From NCBI RefSeq assembly GCF_030687395.1, contig NZ_CP117430.1, positions 1,984,001 to 2,048,000 of the forward strand: 64,000 bases of DNA, written 5' to 3'. This stretch comes from Pseudomonas wuhanensis (GTDB taxonomy: Bacteria > Pseudomonadota > Gammaproteobacteria > Pseudomonadales > Pseudomonadaceae). Position numbers and translations under genes: made by a program. Below the pieces are notes generated by a model. It searched no databases. It worked only from the letters and a program-made list of their open reading frames with translations, and was not told the origin of the DNA. Shown here piece by piece: positions 8,401 through 20,207 of this stretch. The stretch's first letter is position 1; every line of letters begins with the position of its first letter.

Positions 8401-11400
8401 GCGCGCAAGCGCATCAGGATCTGCCGTTCGAACAACTGCTCGAAGCCTTCCCGCAGGCCCGCGAGCAGGGCTTGTTCCAGGTCATGTTCAACCACCAGCA
8501 ACGGGATCTCAGTGCGTTGCGTCGCTTGCCGGGACTGCTCGCCGAAGAGCTGCCGTGGCACAGTCGCGAAGCCAAGTTCGACCTGCAACTGCACAGCGAA
8601 GAAGACCGCAACGGTCGCCTGAGCCTTTCGTTCGACTACGCCAGCGAGTTGTTTGACGTGGCGACTATCGAGCGACTGGCCGAGCATTTCGCCAACCTGT
8701 TGCGAGCCATTTGTGAGCAACCGAAAGCCGCTATCGGCGAGCTGCAACTGCTGACCCCGAGTGAGCACGATCAGCAATCCGCCTGGAGCGCCGCACCCTG
8801 CACACCGGCCAGCCAATGGCTGCCGGAGTTGCTCAACGACCAGGCGCGCCAGACCCCGGAGCGCACCGCGCTGCTGTGGGATGGTGGCAGCCTGGACTTC
8901 GCTGAACTGCACGCCCAGGCCAACCGCCTGGCGCACTACCTGCGCGACAAAGGCGTCGGCCCGGACGTGTGCGTGGCCATCGCCGCCGAGCGTTCGCCAC
9001 AGTTGCTGATTGGCTTGCTGGCGATCATCAAGGCTGGCGGCGCTTATGTGCCGCTGGACCCGGATTACCCGGCCGAGCGCCTGGCCTACATGCTCAGCGA
9101 CAGTGGCGTCGAGCTGCTGCTGACCCAAACCGAACTGCTCGACCGCCTGCCGGCCACCGATGGCGTCAGTGTGATCGCCATGGACGCCCTGCATCTGGAG
9201 AACTGGCCAAGTCATGCGCCGGGTCTGCATCTGCACGGCGACAACCTGGCCTACGTGATTTATACCTCCGGCTCCACCGGTCAGCCGAAGGGCGTTTGCA
9301 ACACCCATGCGGCGCTCGCTGAACGCCTGCAATGGATGCAAGCCACCTACCGTCTGGACCAGACCGATGTGCTGATGCAAAAGGCGCCGATCAGTTTCGA
9401 CGTGTCGGTGTGGGAATGCTTCTGGCCGCTGATCACCGGGTGCCGCCTGCTGCTCGCCGGTCCCGGCGAACACCGCGATCCGCATCGCCTGGCGCAACTG
9501 GTCCAGCAATTCGGCGTGACCACACTGCACTTCGTACCGCCGTTGCTTTCATTGTTCATCGACGAACCGCTCAGCGCCGAATGCACCAGCCTGCGCCGAC
9601 TGTTCTCCGGCGGCGAAGCCTTGCCCGCCGAACTGCGCAATCGCGTACTGGAGCACTTGCCGGCAGTGCAACTGCACAACCGCTACGGCCCGACCGAAAC
9701 GGCGATCAACGTCACCCACTGGCACTGCTCAACGGCTGATGGCGAGCGCTCCCCGATTGGCCGGCCATTGGGCAACGTGCTGTGCCGGGTGCTCGACAAT
9801 GACCTCAATCCGGTACCGGCCGGTGTGCCGGGTGAACTGTGCATCAGCGGTATCGGTTTGGCCCGAGGTTACCTCGGTCGTCCAGGTTTGACCGCGGAAC
9901 GCTTTGTGGTCGATCCGCTGGGCGAGCAAGGCACACGTCTGTATCGCACCGGCGACCGTGCCCGCTGGACCGCCGACGGCGTGATCGAATACCTCGGTCG
10001 TCTCGATCAGCAAGTCAAACTGCGTGGTTTTCGTGTTGAACCGGAAGAAATTGAAGCGCGTCTGTTGGCGCAGCCCGGAGTCGCCCAAGCGGTGGTGCTG
10101 GTGCGCGAAACGGCGGCGGGCGGGCAGTTGATCGGTTACTACACCGCCGCCGATTCCACCGAAGACGTCGATGTTCAAAGCGCACGCCTGAAAGCCGCGC
10201 TGGCGGCTGAGCTGCCGGAATACATGGTTCCGGCGCAACTCATGCGTCTGGATGAAATGCCCCTGGGCCCGAGCGGTAAACTCGACCGGCGCGCCTTGCC
10301 TGAGCCCCAGTGGCAAGTCCGCGAGCACGTCGAACCAGTCACGGCCCTTGAGCAACAAATCGCCGGTATCTGGCGCGAAGTGCTGGGCCAAACGCAGATC
10401 GGCCTGCGCGACGACTTCTTCGCCCTCGGTGGCCACTCGCTGCTGGCCACGCAAATCATTTCCCGCACCCGCCAGGCCTGCGACGTCGAGTTGCCGTTGC
10501 GGGCGCTGTTCGAGGCCAGTGAACTGGGCGCGTTTGCCGAACAGGTTCGCTTGATCCAGGTCAGCGGCAAAACCAACAAACAGCCGCCGATCGAGAAAGT
10601 CGATCGCAGCCAACCGGTGCCACTGTCCTATTCCCAGCAACGCATGTGGTTCGTCTGGCAAATGGAACCGGACAGCCCGGCCTATAACGTCGGCGGCATG
10701 GCGCGGTTGCGCGGCGTGTTGGATGTCGGGCGTTTCGAAGTGGCGCTGCAAACGCTGATCATGCGTCACGAAACCCTGCGCACGACCTTCCCGAGCATCG
10801 ACGGCGTGGCCCGGCAACAGGTGCATCCGGACACCGGCCTGCGCATGGACTGGAAGGATTTTTCCGCGCTGGCGGTCGACACCCGTGAACAACGGGTACA
10901 GCAACTGGCCGATGACGAAGCCCATAAGCCTTTCGATCTGGAAACCGGGCCGCTGCTGCGTGCCTGCCTGGTCAAGACCGCCGAGCAGGAGCATTACTTC
11001 GTCCTGACCCTGCACCACATCGTCACCGAAGGCTGGGCGATGGACATCTTCGCCCGGGAACTGAGCGCGCTCTACGAAGCCTTCGTCGATGACCGCGATT
11101 CGCCGCTGCAACCGCTGCCGGTGCAGTACCTGGATTACAGCGTGTGGCAGCGCCAGTGGCTGGAGTCCGGCGAACGTCAGCGTCAGCTCGATTACTGGAC
11201 CGCGCAACTGGGCCGCGAACATCCGCTGCTGGAATTGCCGGCCGATCGTCCGCGTCCGCCGGTGCAAAGCCATCAGGGCGAACTGTTCCGCTTCGACCTG
11301 AGCGATGACCTTGCGGCGCGGGTTCGTGCCTTCAACGCCTACAACGGTCTGACCCTGTTCATGACCATGACCGCAGCGCTGGCGGTGCTGCTTTACCGCT

Positions 11401-14400
11401 ACAGCGGCCAGACCGATCTGCGCATCGGTGCGCCGGTAGCCAACCGCATTCGCCCGGAAAGCGAAGGGCTGATCGGCGCGTTCCTCAACACTCAAGTGCT
11501 GCGTTGCCAGCTCGACGGGCAGATGTCCGTCGGCGAGTTGTTCGAGCAGGTTCGCCACACCGTGATCGAAGGCCAGTCCCATCAGGATCTGCCGTTCGAT
11601 CATCTGGTTGAAGCCTTGCAGCCAACCCGCAGTGCGGCTTACAACCCGCTGTTCCAGGTGATGTGCAACGTGCAGCGCTGGGAATTCCAGCAGAGCCGCA
11701 CCCTGGCCGGGATGACCGTCGAGTACTTGGCCAACGATGCGCGAGCGACCAAGTTCGACCTTAACCTGGAAGTCACCGACCTCGACCATCGCCTCGGTTG
11801 CTGCCTGACCTACAGCACCGATCTGTTCGACGAACCGCGCATTGCGCGCATGGCCGGGCACTGGCGCAATCTGCTGGAAGCGTTGCTCGCCGATCCGCAA
11901 CAACGCCTCAGCGAACTGCCGTTGCTGGAAGCCAGCGAACAGCAAAATCTGCTCGATAGCCTCGGCATCGAGCCGGGCGAACATCGCCTCGATCAATGCA
12001 TCCATCACCTGTTCAGCGAGCAGGCGCTGGTGCGCAAGGACGCGCCGGCTCTGACGTTCGCCGGGCAAACCCTGAGCTACGCCGAGCTCGACAGCCGCGC
12101 CAATCGTCTGGCCTGGATGCTGCGCGAGCGCGGTGTCGGGCCGCAGGTTCGGGTCGGTCTGGCGCTTGAGCGTTCGCTGGAGATGGTCATCGGCTTGCTG
12201 GCGATCCTCAAGGCTGGCGGCGCCTATGTGCCGCTGGACCCGGAGTACCCGCTGGATCGCCTGCACTACATGATCGAAGACAGCGGCCTCGGTTTGCTGC
12301 TCAGCGATGCGGCGATGTTCGCGGCGCTCGGTGAATTGCCGGCCAGCGTCGGCCGCTGGTGCCTGGAAGAAGACGCCGCTGCACTGGCCAACTACCCGGC
12401 CAGCGAGCTGCCATTCATCAGCCTGCCGCAACATCAGGCGTACCTGATTTACACCTCGGGCTCTACCGGTAAACCGAAAGGCGTGGTGGTGTCCCACGGT
12501 GAAATTGCCATGCACTGCCGCGCCGTGATCGAACGCTTCGGCATGCGCCCGGATGACTGCGAGTTGCACTTCTACTCGATCAACTTCGATGCCGCGACCG
12601 AGCGTCTGCTGGTGCCGTTGTTGAGCGGTGCGCAAGTAGTTCTGCGAGCTCAAGGCCAGTGGGATGCGCAAGAAATCTGCGGGCTGATTCGTCGCCATAA
12701 CATCAACATCCTCGGCTTCACCCCAAGCTACGGCAGCCAGTTGGCGCAATGGCTGACGACCCAGGGCGAAACCCTGCCGGTGCGTATGTGCATCACCGGT
12801 GGCGAGGCCCTGACCGGCGAACACTTGCAACGAATTCGCGCGGCGTTTAAACCGAGCCTGTTTTTCAACGCTTATGGCCCGACCGAAACCGTGGTCATGC
12901 CGCTCGCCAGCCTGGCACCCGAGCAACTGGAAGAAGGGCTGGGCAGCGTGCCAATTGGCAGCGTGATTGGCGCTCGCGTCGCTTACATCCTCGACGCCGA
13001 TCTGGCGTTGGTGCCGCAAGGCGCGACGGGAGAATTGTTTGTCGGTGGTGCCGGTCTGGCGCAGGGGTATCACCAGCGCCCGGGCATGACCGCCGAACGG
13101 TTTGTTGCCGATCCTTTTGCAGCGAACGGCGGACGTTTGTACCGCACCGGCGACCTTGTTCGTCAGCGTGCCGATGGTCTGGTGGAATACCTCGGCCGTA
13201 TCGACCATCAGGTGAAGATCCGTGGTTTTCGCATCGAACTGGGCGAGATCGAAACCCGTTTGCTGGAACACGAATCCGTGCGTGAAGCAGTGGTGCTGGC
13301 CCTCGACGCACCGAGCGGCAAGCAGTTGGTCGGCTACCTGGTCACCGACGTCGCCGAACAGGATGAAACGCAACAAGCTGCATTGCGCGAAGCGCTGAAG
13401 GCGCACCTCAAATCTCAGTTGCCGGATTACATGGTGCCGACGCACTTGATCCTGCTGGCCAGCATGCCACTGACCGCCAACGGCAAGCTCGACCGCCGCG
13501 CACTGCCGGCCCCGGACCCGGAGTTGAATCGTCAGCAATACGTGGCGCCGAGCAACGAACTCGAGCTGACCCTGGCTGGCATCTGGTGCGAAGTGCTGAA
13601 CGTGCAGCAGGTCGGCCTCAACGACAATTTCTTCGAACTGGGCGGCGATTCGATTCTGTCGATCCAGGTGGTCAGCCGTGCGCGGCAGAAGGGCATCCAC
13701 TTCAGCCCGCGTGACCTGTTCCAGCACCAGACCGTGCAGACGCTGGCCGCCGTCGCAACCCGCACCGAGCAGATCACCGCCGAGCAAGGCCTGTTGAGCG
13801 GTGAATCGCGTTTGACACCGATTCAGCACTGGTTCTTCGACACTGAAATCCCGCAGCGTCAACACTGGAACCAGGCGTTGCTGCTGGAGCCGACCGTGGC
13901 GCTCGATCCGCATCGTCTGGAGCAAGCGCTGCTGGCGGTGATCGAACAGCAAGACGCTTTGCGCTTGCGCTTTACCGAAGTCGCCGGCCATTGGCAGGCC
14001 GAGCACCAGGCGGTTTCCGACGCAGCAGTGCTGTGGCAGGTGAAAGTGCCGGCCATAGACAAATGCGTGGCGCTGTTCGCCGATGCCCAACGCAGCCTCG
14101 ACCTTGAGCAAGGGCCGCTGATGCGGGCGCTGCTGGTGGATGATCCCGAGGGGCAACAACGGCTGTTCATTGCCATTCACCATCTGGTGGTGGACGGGGT
14201 GTCGTGGCGGGTTCTGCTGGACGATCTGCAAACGGTTTATCGTCAACTCGAATCCCGGCAGTCAGTAAAACTGCCGGCGAAAACCAGTGCCTTCAGGGAC
14301 TGGGCTGCACGCTTGCAGGCTTATGCCGGCAGCGAATCCCTGCGTGAAGAATTGAGCTGGTGGCAGATGCAATTGGCCGGCCCCAGCGCTGAATTGCCAT

Positions 14401-17400
14401 GTGATCGTCCGCAGGGCGGACAGCAAAATCGTCACGCGCAAACCGTCAGCGTGCGCCTCGACAGCGAGCGCACCCGCCAACTGTTGCAACAGGCGCCGAC
14501 GGCCTATCGCACCCAGGTCAACGACTTGCTGCTGACCGCATTGGCCCGTGTGTTATGCCGCTGGAGCGGTGATGAATCGGCGCTGATTCAACTCGAAGGC
14601 CACGGCCGCGAAACCCTGTTCGACGAGATCGACCTGACCCGCACCGTCGGCTGGTTCACCAGCGCCTATCCGCTGCGCCTCACCCCCGCGAATGAGCAGG
14701 GTGCGTCGATCAAAGCGATCAAGGAGCAACTGCGCGCGGTGCCGCACAAAGGCCTGGGGTATGGCGTGCTGCGTTACCTGGCCGATGACCTGTGCCGGCA
14801 GACCATGGCCGCGCTGCCGGAGGCGCCGATCACCTTCAATTACCTTGGCCAGTTCGACCAGAGTTTTGGCAGCGATGCGCTGTTCCGTCCGCTCGATGAG
14901 CCGGTCGGCGCGGCCCATGATCCACATGCTCCGCTGCCCAACGAGCTGAGCGTCGACAGTCAGGTGTATGGCGGTGAGTTGGTGCTGCGCTGGACCTTCA
15001 GCGCGGAACGTCACGACCGGCAAACCATTACCGACCTGGCGCAGGCGTATCTGGGCGAATTGCAGAGCCTGATCCAGCACTGCCTGAGCGACCACGCGGG
15101 CGGCCTGACGCCGTCGGACTTCCCGTTGGCCAGACTGACTCAGCCACAACTCGACGCACTGCCGGTTCCTGCGGCGATGATCGAAGACGTCTATCCGCTG
15201 ACCCCGATGCAGGAAGGCATGCTGCTGCACACCTTGCTCGAACCGGGCACCGGCCTCTACTACATGCAGGACCGCTACCGCATCAACAGCGAACTCGACC
15301 CCGAGCGTTTCGCCCTGGCCTGGCAAGCGGTAATCGCCCGTCACGAAGCCTTGCGCGCATCGTTCTGCTGGAACATCGGCGAAGACATGCTGCAAGTGAT
15401 CCATAAACCGGGCAGCACGCCGATCGAGTATCTGGACTGGAGCGCGGTGGCCGAAGCCGAGCAAGAGCCGATGCTGCAGGCGCTGCTGAAAAGCGAGCGC
15501 GAGGCCGGGTTCGATCTGCTCAATCAGGCGCCGTTCCACCTGCGCTTGATCCGCGTGGGCGCGGCGCGCTACTGGTTCATGATGAGCAACCACCACATCC
15601 TCATCGATGCCTGGTGCCGTTCGCTGCTCATGAACGATTTCTTCGAGATCTACACTGCCCTCGGCGAAGAGCGGGAAGCGCAACTGGCCGTGCCGCCGCG
15701 TTATCGCGATTACATCGGCTGGCTGCAACGCCAGAGCCTGGCCGAGGCGCGGCAGTGGTGGCGGCAGAACCTGCAAGGTTTCGAGCGCACCACGCCGATT
15801 CCGAGCGACCGGCCGTTCCTGCGTGAACATGCCGGCGACAGCGGTGGCATGATCGTCGGCGACCGCTACACACGGCTCGATGCCCGGGATGGTGCGCAAT
15901 TGCGCGAACTGGCCCAAGCCCATCAGCTGACCATCAACACCTTCGCCCAAGCGGCGTGGGCCCTGGTGCTGCGTCGCTTGAGCGGTGATCGCGACGTGCT
16001 GTTTGGCGTCACGGTGGCCGGGCGTCCGGTGGAAATGCCGGAGATGCAACGCACCGTCGGGCTGTTCATCAACAGCATCGCCCTGCGGGTGAAAATGCCC
16101 GAAGACGATCAGCGTTGCAGCGTTCGTCAGTGGCTAACCGGTTTGCTCGACAGCAACATGCAACTGCGCGAGTACGAGTACCTGCCGCTGGTAAGCATCC
16201 AGGAAAACAGCGAACTGCCGAAAGGCCAGCCGCTGTTCGACAGCCTGTTCGTGTTCGAAAACGCCCCGGTGGAAGTCTCGGTGCTGGACCGTGCGCAGAG
16301 CCTCAACGCGACCTCGGATTCGGGCCGCACCCACACCAACTTCCCGTTGACGGCGGTGTGTTATCCGGGTGATGACCTTGGCTTGCACCTGTCTTACGAC
16401 CAGCGTTATTTTGACGAATCAACGATCGAGCGCATGCTCGGCGAATTCAAGCGACTGCTGCTGGCGCTGGTCGAAGGTTTCCATGGCGACATGGCCGATC
16501 TGCCGCTGCTGGGCGCAGAGGAGCAGGACTTCCTGATTCACGGCTGCAACCAGAGCGAACATGATTATCCGCTGGAGCAGAGCTACGTCGAACTGTTCGA
16601 AGCGCAGGTTGCCGAGCATCCGCAGCGGATCGTCGCCAGTTGTCTCGATCAGCAACACACTTATGTCGAGCTGAACCAGCGCAGCAACCGTCTCGGCCAC
16701 GAGCTGATTGCGTCGGGAGTTTGCCTGGATCAGCCTGTGGCGCTGCTCGCCGAACGTAACCTCGATCTGCTGGGCATGATCATCGGCAGCTTCAAGGCCG
16801 GCGCCGGTTACCTGCCGCTGGACCCGGGCCTGCCGAGTCAGCGCCTGAGCCGGATCATCGACCTGAGCCGCACGCCGTTGCTGGTCTGCACTCAGGCGTG
16901 TCGTGAACAAGCCATCGCACTGCTGGAAGAGTTCGGTTGTGCCAACCGACCTCGATTGCTGGTCTGGGAAGACGTGCAGGCGAGCGACGTTTCGGTGGCC
17001 AATCCGGGCATTTACAGTGGCCCGGACAACCTCGCCTACGTGATCTACACCTCGGGCTCCACCGGCCTGCCGAAAGGCGTGATGGTCGAACAGTGCGGCA
17101 TGCTTAATAACCAGTTGAGCAAGGTGCCGTACCTGAAATTGAGCGAGGCCGATGTGATCGCCCAGACCGCCTCACAAAGCTTCGATATTTCGGTCTGGCA
17201 GTTCCTCGCGGCGCCGTTGTTCGGCGCTCGGGTGGACATCGTGCCGAACAGCATCGCCCACGATCCGCAGGGGTTGCTGGCCCATGTTCAGAGCCAGCGC
17301 ATCACCGTGCTGGAAAGCGTGCCGTCACTGATTCAGGGCATGCTCGCCCAGGACCGCATGAGCCTCGATGGCCTGCGCTGGATGCTGCCGACCGGTGAAG

Positions 17401-18425
17401 CGATGCCGCCGGAACTGGCGCATCAATGGTTGCTGCGTTACCCGGAGATTGGTTTGGTGAACGCCTATGGCCCGGCGGAATGTTCGGACGATGTGGCGTT
17501 CTTCCGCGTCGACCTGGCTTCGACGCGCGGCAGTTATCTGCCGATTGGCACGCCAACCGACAACAACCGTTTGTACCTGCTCGATGGCGCGCTGGAACTG
17601 GTGCCGTTGGGGGCGGTGGGTGAGTTGTGCGTGGCCGGCATCGGCGTGGGCCGTGGCTATGTGAGCGATCCGTTGCGTACCGCTCAGGTGTTTGTGCCAA
17701 ACCCGTTCGGCGCACCGGGTGATCGTCTGTATCGCACCGGGGACCTGGCCCGACGTCGCAGTGACGGCGTGCTGGAATACGTCGGGCGCATCGACCATCA
17801 AGTGAAGATCCGCGGTTACCGCATCGAACTGGGTGAAATCGAGGCGCGTCTGCATGAACAGCCGGAAGTCCGCGATGCGGCGGTCGGGGTGCAGGAGGGC
17901 GTCAACGGCAAGCACCTGGTCGGCTATCTGGTGGCAGCGGATTCGGCGCTCAATCCAAACGAACGACTGGAGCGTATCAAGCAACGTCTGCGCGCCGAGT
18001 TGCCGGAGTACATGGTGCCGCTGCACTGGCTGTGGCTCGACAAGCTGCCGCTCAACGCCAACGGCAAACTCGATCGAAAGGCCTTGCCGGCGCTGGAAAT
18101 CGGCCAGTTGCAGAGCCAGGACTATCAGGCGCCGCGCAATGAACTGGAACAGACACTGGCGGATATTTGGTCTGAGGTGTTGAAGGTCGAGAAGGTCGGT
18201 GTGCGTGACAACTTCTTCGAGCTCGGTGGGCATTCGCTGCTGGCCACACAGATCGCCTCGCGGGTGCAAAAAGCCCTGCAACGCAACGTGCCGCTAAGGG
18301 CGATGTTCGAGTGCAGCACGGTGGCGGAGTTGGCCCAGTACATCGATGGGTTGGCGGCGAATGACATTACTGAGGAGAAGGTGGATCGGTTGAATGACCT
18401 GATGGCAGAGCTGGAGGGCCTTTAA
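5442..18425 (+). CDS. pvdL: Pyoverdine chromophore non-ribosomal peptide synthetase PvdL
   Basis: 4327 residues, close to P. aeruginosa PvdL. I use ATG 5442, behind CAGGAAAC; an in-frame ATG at 5373 lacks a site. Order seen: acyl-CoA ligase (core [11 protein letters not shown] near residue 167), carrier (LGGNS, ~610), condensation (HHIIADG, ~801), adenylation 1 (~1271), carrier (~1665), condensation (HHIVTEG, ~1857), adenylation 2 (~2336), carrier (LGGDS, ~2736), epimerase ([10 protein letters not shown], ~2912), condensation (HHILIDAW, ~3383), adenylation 3 (~3868), carrier (LGGHS, ~4263). There is no thioesterase, so the chain passes to another synthetase. Known PvdL builds acyl-L-Glu-D-Tyr-L-Dab, the chromophore precursor, in the cytoplasm. 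The single epimerase after module 2 fits D-Tyr. Odd: the second condensation motif has Glu for the usual Asp. Confidence 0.97.
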   Translation: MTDAFELPSTLVQALQRRAALTPDRVALRFLAETQDQAVVLSYRELDQRARTIAGALQAETSFGDRAVLLFPSGPDYVAAFFGCLYAGVIAVPAYPPESTRRHHQERLLSIISDAEPRLLLTSADLRDALLQIDEAPPLLCVDTLDSALAEHWVAPDLHGDHIAFLQYTSGSTALPKGVQVSHGNLVANELLIRHGFGIDLNPDDVIVSWLPLYHDMGLIGGLLQPIFSGVPCVLMSPAYFLGRPLRWLEAISEYGGTISGGPDFAYRLCSERVSESALERLDLSGWRVAYSGSEPIRLDTLERFAEKFAACGFTSDSFMASYGLAEATLFVAGSPRGQGIPALHVDDQALAQNRAEPGDGSPIMSCGISQPDHAVLIVDAVSLEELADNAVGEIWAAGPSIAHGYWRNPEATAKTFVQHAGRTWLRTGDLGFLRDGELFITGRLKDMLIVRGHNLYPQDIEQTIEREVEVVRKGRVAAFAVNIEGQEGIGIAAEISRSVQKILPPEALIKAIRQAVAEAYQQAPSVVVLLNPGALPKTSSGKLQRSACRNRLADGSLDSYALFPSADIANPSETESGSELQTLIGQIWCEQLQVKQVNADDHFFLLGGNSIAATQVVARLREALGLELNLRLLFEAPTLGAFAAALARQQQDGGVAQGAIMPLSRSDAMPQSLAQNRLWITWQLDPQSSAYNIPGALRLRGELDEDALRASFQQLIERHESLRTRFFERDGVALQQVIAVGEFNLQVIDISDLPTVEREARAQQIRESEARTRFDLEKGPLLWVTLVRLDDEDHQLLVTLHHIIADGWSLNVLIDEFSRLYATASQGHTASLPALPTQYADYGSWQRQWLAQGEGERQLAYWKEQLGVDHPTLSLATDHPRSAQHIHSAARHTLRLDASLSDAIRQTAQAHESTPFMLLLAAFQSLLHRYSGQRDIRIGVPNANRPRLENQGLIGFFINTQVLRAEVDSRLPFIELLAQTRQAALGAQAHQDLPFEQLLEAFPQAREQGLFQVMFNHQQRDLSALRRLPGLLAEELPWHSREAKFDLQLHSEEDRNGRLSLSFDYASELFDVATIERLAEHFANLLRAICEQPKAAIGELQLLTPSEHDQQSAWSAAPCTPASQWLPELLNDQARQTPERTALLWDGGSLDFAELHAQANRLAHYLRDKGVGPDVCVAIAAERSPQLLIGLLAIIKAGGAYVPLDPDYPAERLAYMLSDSGVELLLTQTELLDRLPATDGVSVIAMDALHLENWPSHAPGLHLHGDNLAYVIYTSGSTGQPKGVCNTHAALAERLQWMQATYRLDQTDVLMQKAPISFDVSVWECFWPLITGCRLLLAGPGEHRDPHRLAQLVQQFGVTTLHFVPPLLSLFIDEPLSAECTSLRRLFSGGEALPAELRNRVLEHLPAVQLHNRYGPTETAINVTHWHCSTADGERSPIGRPLGNVLCRVLDNDLNPVPAGVPGELCISGIGLARGYLGRPGLTAERFVVDPLGEQGTRLYRTGDRARWTADGVIEYLGRLDQQVKLRGFRVEPEEIEARLLAQPGVAQAVVLVRETAAGGQLIGYYTAADSTEDVDVQSARLKAALAAELPEYMVPAQLMRLDEMPLGPSGKLDRRALPEPQWQVREHVEPVTALEQQIAGIWREVLGQTQIGLRDDFFALGGHSLLATQIISRTRQACDVELPLRALFEASELGAFAEQVRLIQVSGKTNKQPPIEKVDRSQPVPLSYSQQRMWFVWQMEPDSPAYNVGGMARLRGVLDVGRFEVALQTLIMRHETLRTTFPSIDGVARQQVHPDTGLRMDWKDFSALAVDTREQRVQQLADDEAHKPFDLETGPLLRACLVKTAEQEHYFVLTLHHIVTEGWAMDIFARELSALYEAFVDDRDSPLQPLPVQYLDYSVWQRQWLESGERQRQLDYWTAQLGREHPLLELPADRPRPPVQSHQGELFRFDLSDDLAARVRAFNAYNGLTLFMTMTAALAVLLYRYSGQTDLRIGAPVANRIRPESEGLIGAFLNTQVLRCQLDGQMSVGELFEQVRHTVIEGQSHQDLPFDHLVEALQPTRSAAYNPLFQVMCNVQRWEFQQSRTLAGMTVEYLANDARATKFDLNLEVTDLDHRLGCCLTYSTDLFDEPRIARMAGHWRNLLEALLADPQQRLSELPLLEASEQQNLLDSLGIEPGEHRLDQCIHHLFSEQALVRKDAPALTFAGQTLSYAELDSRANRLAWMLRERGVGPQVRVGLALERSLEMVIGLLAILKAGGAYVPLDPEYPLDRLHYMIEDSGLGLLLSDAAMFAALGELPASVGRWCLEEDAAALANYPASELPFISLPQHQAYLIYTSGSTGKPKGVVVSHGEIAMHCRAVIERFGMRPDDCELHFYSINFDAATERLLVPLLSGAQVVLRAQGQWDAQEICGLIRRHNINILGFTPSYGSQLAQWLTTQGETLPVRMCITGGEALTGEHLQRIRAAFKPSLFFNAYGPTETVVMPLASLAPEQLEEGLGSVPIGSVIGARVAYILDADLALVPQGATGELFVGGAGLAQGYHQRPGMTAERFVADPFAANGGRLYRTGDLVRQRADGLVEYLGRIDHQVKIRGFRIELGEIETRLLEHESVREAVVLALDAPSGKQLVGYLVTDVAEQDETQQAALREALKAHLKSQLPDYMVPTHLILLASMPLTANGKLDRRALPAPDPELNRQQYVAPSNELELTLAGIWCEVLNVQQVGLNDNFFELGGDSILSIQVVSRARQKGIHFSPRDLFQHQTVQTLAAVATRTEQITAEQGLLSGESRLTPIQHWFFDTEIPQRQHWNQALLLEPTVALDPHRLEQALLAVIEQQDALRLRFTEVAGHWQAEHQAVSDAAVLWQVKVPAIDKCVALFADAQRSLDLEQGPLMRALLVDDPEGQQRLFIAIHHLVVDGVSWRVLLDDLQTVYRQLESRQSVKLPAKTSAFRDWAARLQAYAGSESLREELSWWQMQLAGPSAELPCDRPQGGQQNRHAQTVSVRLDSERTRQLLQQAPTAYRTQVNDLLLTALARVLCRWSGDESALIQLEGHGRETLFDEIDLTRTVGWFTSAYPLRLTPANEQGASIKAIKEQLRAVPHKGLGYGVLRYLADDLCRQTMAALPEAPITFNYLGQFDQSFGSDALFRPLDEPVGAAHDPHAPLPNELSVDSQVYGGELVLRWTFSAERHDRQTITDLAQAYLGELQSLIQHCLSDHAGGLTPSDFPLARLTQPQLDALPVPAAMIEDVYPLTPMQEGMLLHTLLEPGTGLYYMQDRYRINSELDPERFALAWQAVIARHEALRASFCWNIGEDMLQVIHKPGSTPIEYLDWSAVAEAEQEPMLQALLKSEREAGFDLLNQAPFHLRLIRVGAARYWFMMSNHHILIDAWCRSLLMNDFFEIYTALGEEREAQLAVPPRYRDYIGWLQRQSLAEARQWWRQNLQGFERTTPIPSDRPFLREHAGDSGGMIVGDRYTRLDARDGAQLRELAQAHQLTINTFAQAAWALVLRRLSGDRDVLFGVTVAGRPVEMPEMQRTVGLFINSIALRVKMPEDDQRCSVRQWLTGLLDSNMQLREYEYLPLVSIQENSELPKGQPLFDSLFVFENAPVEVSVLDRAQSLNATSDSGRTHTNFPLTAVCYPGDDLGLHLSYDQRYFDESTIERMLGEFKRLLLALVEGFHGDMADLPLLGAEEQDFLIHGCNQSEHDYPLEQSYVELFEAQVAEHPQRIVASCLDQQHTYVELNQRSNRLGHELIASGVCLDQPVALLAERNLDLLGMIIGSFKAGAGYLPLDPGLPSQRLSRIIDLSRTPLLVCTQACREQAIALLEEFGCANRPRLLVWEDVQASDVSVANPGIYSGPDNLAYVIYTSGSTGLPKGVMVEQCGMLNNQLSKVPYLKLSEADVIAQTASQSFDISVWQFLAAPLFGARVDIVPNSIAHDPQGLLAHVQSQRITVLESVPSLIQGMLAQDRMSLDGLRWMLPTGEAMPPELAHQWLLRYPEIGLVNAYGPAECSDDVAFFRVDLASTRGSYLPIGTPTDNNRLYLLDGALELVPLGAVGELCVAGIGVGRGYVSDPLRTAQVFVPNPFGAPGDRLYRTGDLARRRSDGVLEYVGRIDHQVKIRGYRIELGEIEARLHEQPEVRDAAVGVQEGVNGKHLVGYLVAADSALNPNERLERIKQRLRAELPEYMVPLHWLWLDKLPLNANGKLDRKALPALEIGQLQSQDYQAPRNELEQTLADIWSEVLKVEKVGVRDNFFELGGHSLLATQIASRVQKALQRNVPLRAMFECSTVAELAQYIDGLAANDITEEKVDRLNDLMAELEGL

Positions 18426-18505
18426 CCCGGGTTGACTGCCGAGCCTATGGGGCTCAGGCTTCCCGTGCCTTTTCAATGGATCAGATTTCACCAGGGAGAC
18501 AGTCG

Positions 18506-19318
18506 ATGCCCTTCGTAACGGTTGATGGACAAGCGCTTCACTACATAGATCAAGGCACAGGCCCTGCGGTGCTGCTGGCGGGCAGTTACCTGTGGGACCA
18601 AGCCATGTGGGCGCCGCAGATTACGGCGCTGTCGCAGCACTATCGGGTCATCGCTCTGGACCTGTGGGGCCATGGCGAATCCGGACGGATGCCCGAATGC
18701 ACAAAGTCGCTGGATGACGTAGCACGTCAGGCGCTGGCCTTGCTCGATCATCTGGACATCGACCGCGTCACGCTGGTCGGTCTTTCGGTGGGTGGCATGT
18801 GGGGCGTTCGCCTGGCGCTGTCGGCACCGCAACGGCTCAACGGTCTGGTGTTGATGGACACCTACGTCGGCGTCGAACCGGAACCGACCCGCCAATACTA
18901 TTTCTCGCTGTTCAAGCAGATCGAAGACAGCGGTGTGATCTCGCCGCAACTGCTCGATATTGTGGTGCCGATATTCTTCCGTCCGGGCATCGATCCGCAG
19001 TCGACGCTGTTTCAGGATTTCCGGGCCAGACTGGCGGCGCTGCCGGCTGACCGCCTGCGTGAAAGCATCGTGCCGATGGGGCGGATTACCTTTGGGCGTG
19101 ATGATCTGTTGCCGCGTCTGGGTGAACTGAACCCTGAAACCACGCTGTTGATGTGCGGCGATCAGGACAAGCCGCGGCCGCCGTCGGAAACCAAGGAAAT
19201 GGCCGAGTTGATCGGTTGCCCGTATGTGCTGGTGCCGGAGGCGGGGCATATCTCTAATCTGGAGAATCCGCAGTTCGTGACTGAGGCTTTGCTGGCATTT
19301 CTAGCTCAGAGAAATTAG
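18506..19318 (+). CDS. Alpha/beta hydrolase
   Basis: 270 residues from ATG 18506, chosen because AGGGAGA precedes it; the in-frame ATG at 18476 does not have a site. The alpha/beta-hydrolase triad is visible: Ser in GLSVGG (about residue 96), Asp in CGDQDKP and His in EAGHISN. LDLWGHGESG is the typical strand-4 region. It follows pvdL by 80 nt on the same strand. In P. aeruginosa the type II thioesterase PvdG sits next to pvdL, but this protein is a generic esterase/lactonase-like hydrolase rather than a clear PvdG. It could be co-transcribed with pvdL. Substrate unknown. Confidence 0.8.
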   Translation: MPFVTVDGQALHYIDQGTGPAVLLAGSYLWDQAMWAPQITALSQHYRVIALDLWGHGESGRMPECTKSLDDVARQALALLDHLDIDRVTLVGLSVGGMWGVRLALSAPQRLNGLVLMDTYVGVEPEPTRQYYFSLFKQIEDSGVISPQLLDIVVPIFFRPGIDPQSTLFQDFRARLAALPADRLRESIVPMGRITFGRDDLLPRLGELNPETTLLMCGDQDKPRPPSETKEMAELIGCPYVLVPEAGHISNLENPQFVTEALLAFLAQRN

Positions 19319-19331
19319 TCGGTCATACAGA

Positions 19332-19403
19332 CGCCATCGCGGGCAAGCCCGCTCCCACAGGAGGTCGAATAACCCTGTGGGAGCGGGCTTGCCCGCAATG
19401 GCG
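19332..19403. repeat. REPIN (inverted REP pair)
   Basis: CGCCATCGCGGGCAAGCCCG at the left end mirrors CGGGCTTGCCCGCAATGGCG at the right end, with inner arms CTCCCACAG / CTGTGGGAG. It lies between the convergent hydrolase and dsbG genes. Confidence 0.85.
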
Positions 19404-19439
19404 TTACCGCTGTCACCACAAATCCGACGGCTGAATTAC

Positions 19440-20207
19440 TTACTTAGGCCCCAGAATCTTCACCAACTTCTCCGGCGTCGGCGCGCCTTGTTGCTGTTGC
19501 AGCTGACCTTTGTCATCCATATAGAAAATCGCCGGAGTGGCGGCCAGTTCCAGGTCTTCCATCAACTGCATGTTCGCCGCGAGTTTCGCTTGAATCGCCG
19601 GTGGCACGTCTTTCAGCGGCTTGAGCGAACTGCCCTTGCCGGATTTCTCGTGGTCTTCCAGGGCTTTCTGCGGGTCCTTGGCGGCCAGCAGCGCGGCGGA
19701 TTTGCCGGGACTGTCTTCGCGAATGATACCGACCATGATGTGCCGCAACTGCACCTTGCCAGCCTTGACCCACGGCCGCGCCTGTTCCCAGAACATGTTG
19801 CAGTACGGGCAATTCGGGTCGCTGAACAGATAGACGATTCGCGGTGCATCCTTGTTGCCGTCACCGATCCAGTTGCTCGCTTCCATCTTGCCCCAGACTT
19901 CCTTGGCCATCGGCGCGTAGACCAGTTTTTGCAACGGCGCGCTGCTCAGGTCATTGCCGTCGGCGTCGTACAGATTGCCGACCAGCACATGCTTGCCGCC
20001 CGGGGTCAGGTACAGCGTCATGCCGCGGTTCTGGTACTGCGCCGCATAACCGCGCAGGCCGTCGGGCGCGTCGAAGGTGCCGACGATTTTGGCGCCCTTG
20101 GCTTCGATCTTCTTGATCGCTTCAGGCAACTCTTCGGCCTGTACCGACGGCAAGTGCAACAGGGCGGCACCCAGGGTCAACGTCAGCAGGTGGCGGAGGC
20201 GGAGCAT
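19440..20207 (-). CDS. dsbG: Thiol:disulfide interchange protein DsbG
   Basis: 255 residues with signal peptide MLRLRHLLTLTLGAALLHL. A thioredoxin-fold domain with active site CPYC (in SDPNCPYCNMFWEQA) follows an N-terminal dimerisation domain, as in DsbC/DsbG. DsbG keeps single cysteines of periplasmic proteins reduced, or isomerises disulfides, and is recycled by DsbD. It is the last gene of the dsbD-tlpA-dsbG operon and overlaps the upstream gene by 25 nt. The same set (PA2478-PA2476) exists in P. aeruginosa. Confidence 0.9.
   Translation of the reverse strand: MLRLRHLLTLTLGAALLHLPSVQAEELPEAIKKIEAKGAKIVGTFDAPDGLRGYAAQYQNRGMTLYLTPGGKHVLVGNLYDADGNDLSSAPLQKLVYAPMAKEVWGKMEASNWIGDGNKDAPRIVYLFSDPNCPYCNMFWEQARPWVKAGKVQLRHIMVGIIREDSPGKSAALLAAKDPQKALEDHEKSGKGSSLKPLKDVPPAIQAKLAANMQLMEDLELAATPAIFYMDDKGQLQQQQGAPTPEKLVKILGPK

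Noticed and set aside
9729..14246. 1505-codon open frame on the minus strand inside pvdL
   Set aside because: Antisense shadow of a GC-rich gene with strong codon bias. It shows no domain, and the plus strand has complete NRPS motifs throughout.
14553..16049. 498-codon minus-strand frame inside pvdL
   Set aside because: Shadow of the epimerase and third condensation domains; no ribosome site or recognisable domain.
18506..19318. Calling the hydrolase after pvdL the thioesterase PvdG
   Set aside because: The nucleophile motif GLSVGG and overall pattern are those of general alpha/beta hydrolases. Type II thioesterases have a different lid and motif order.
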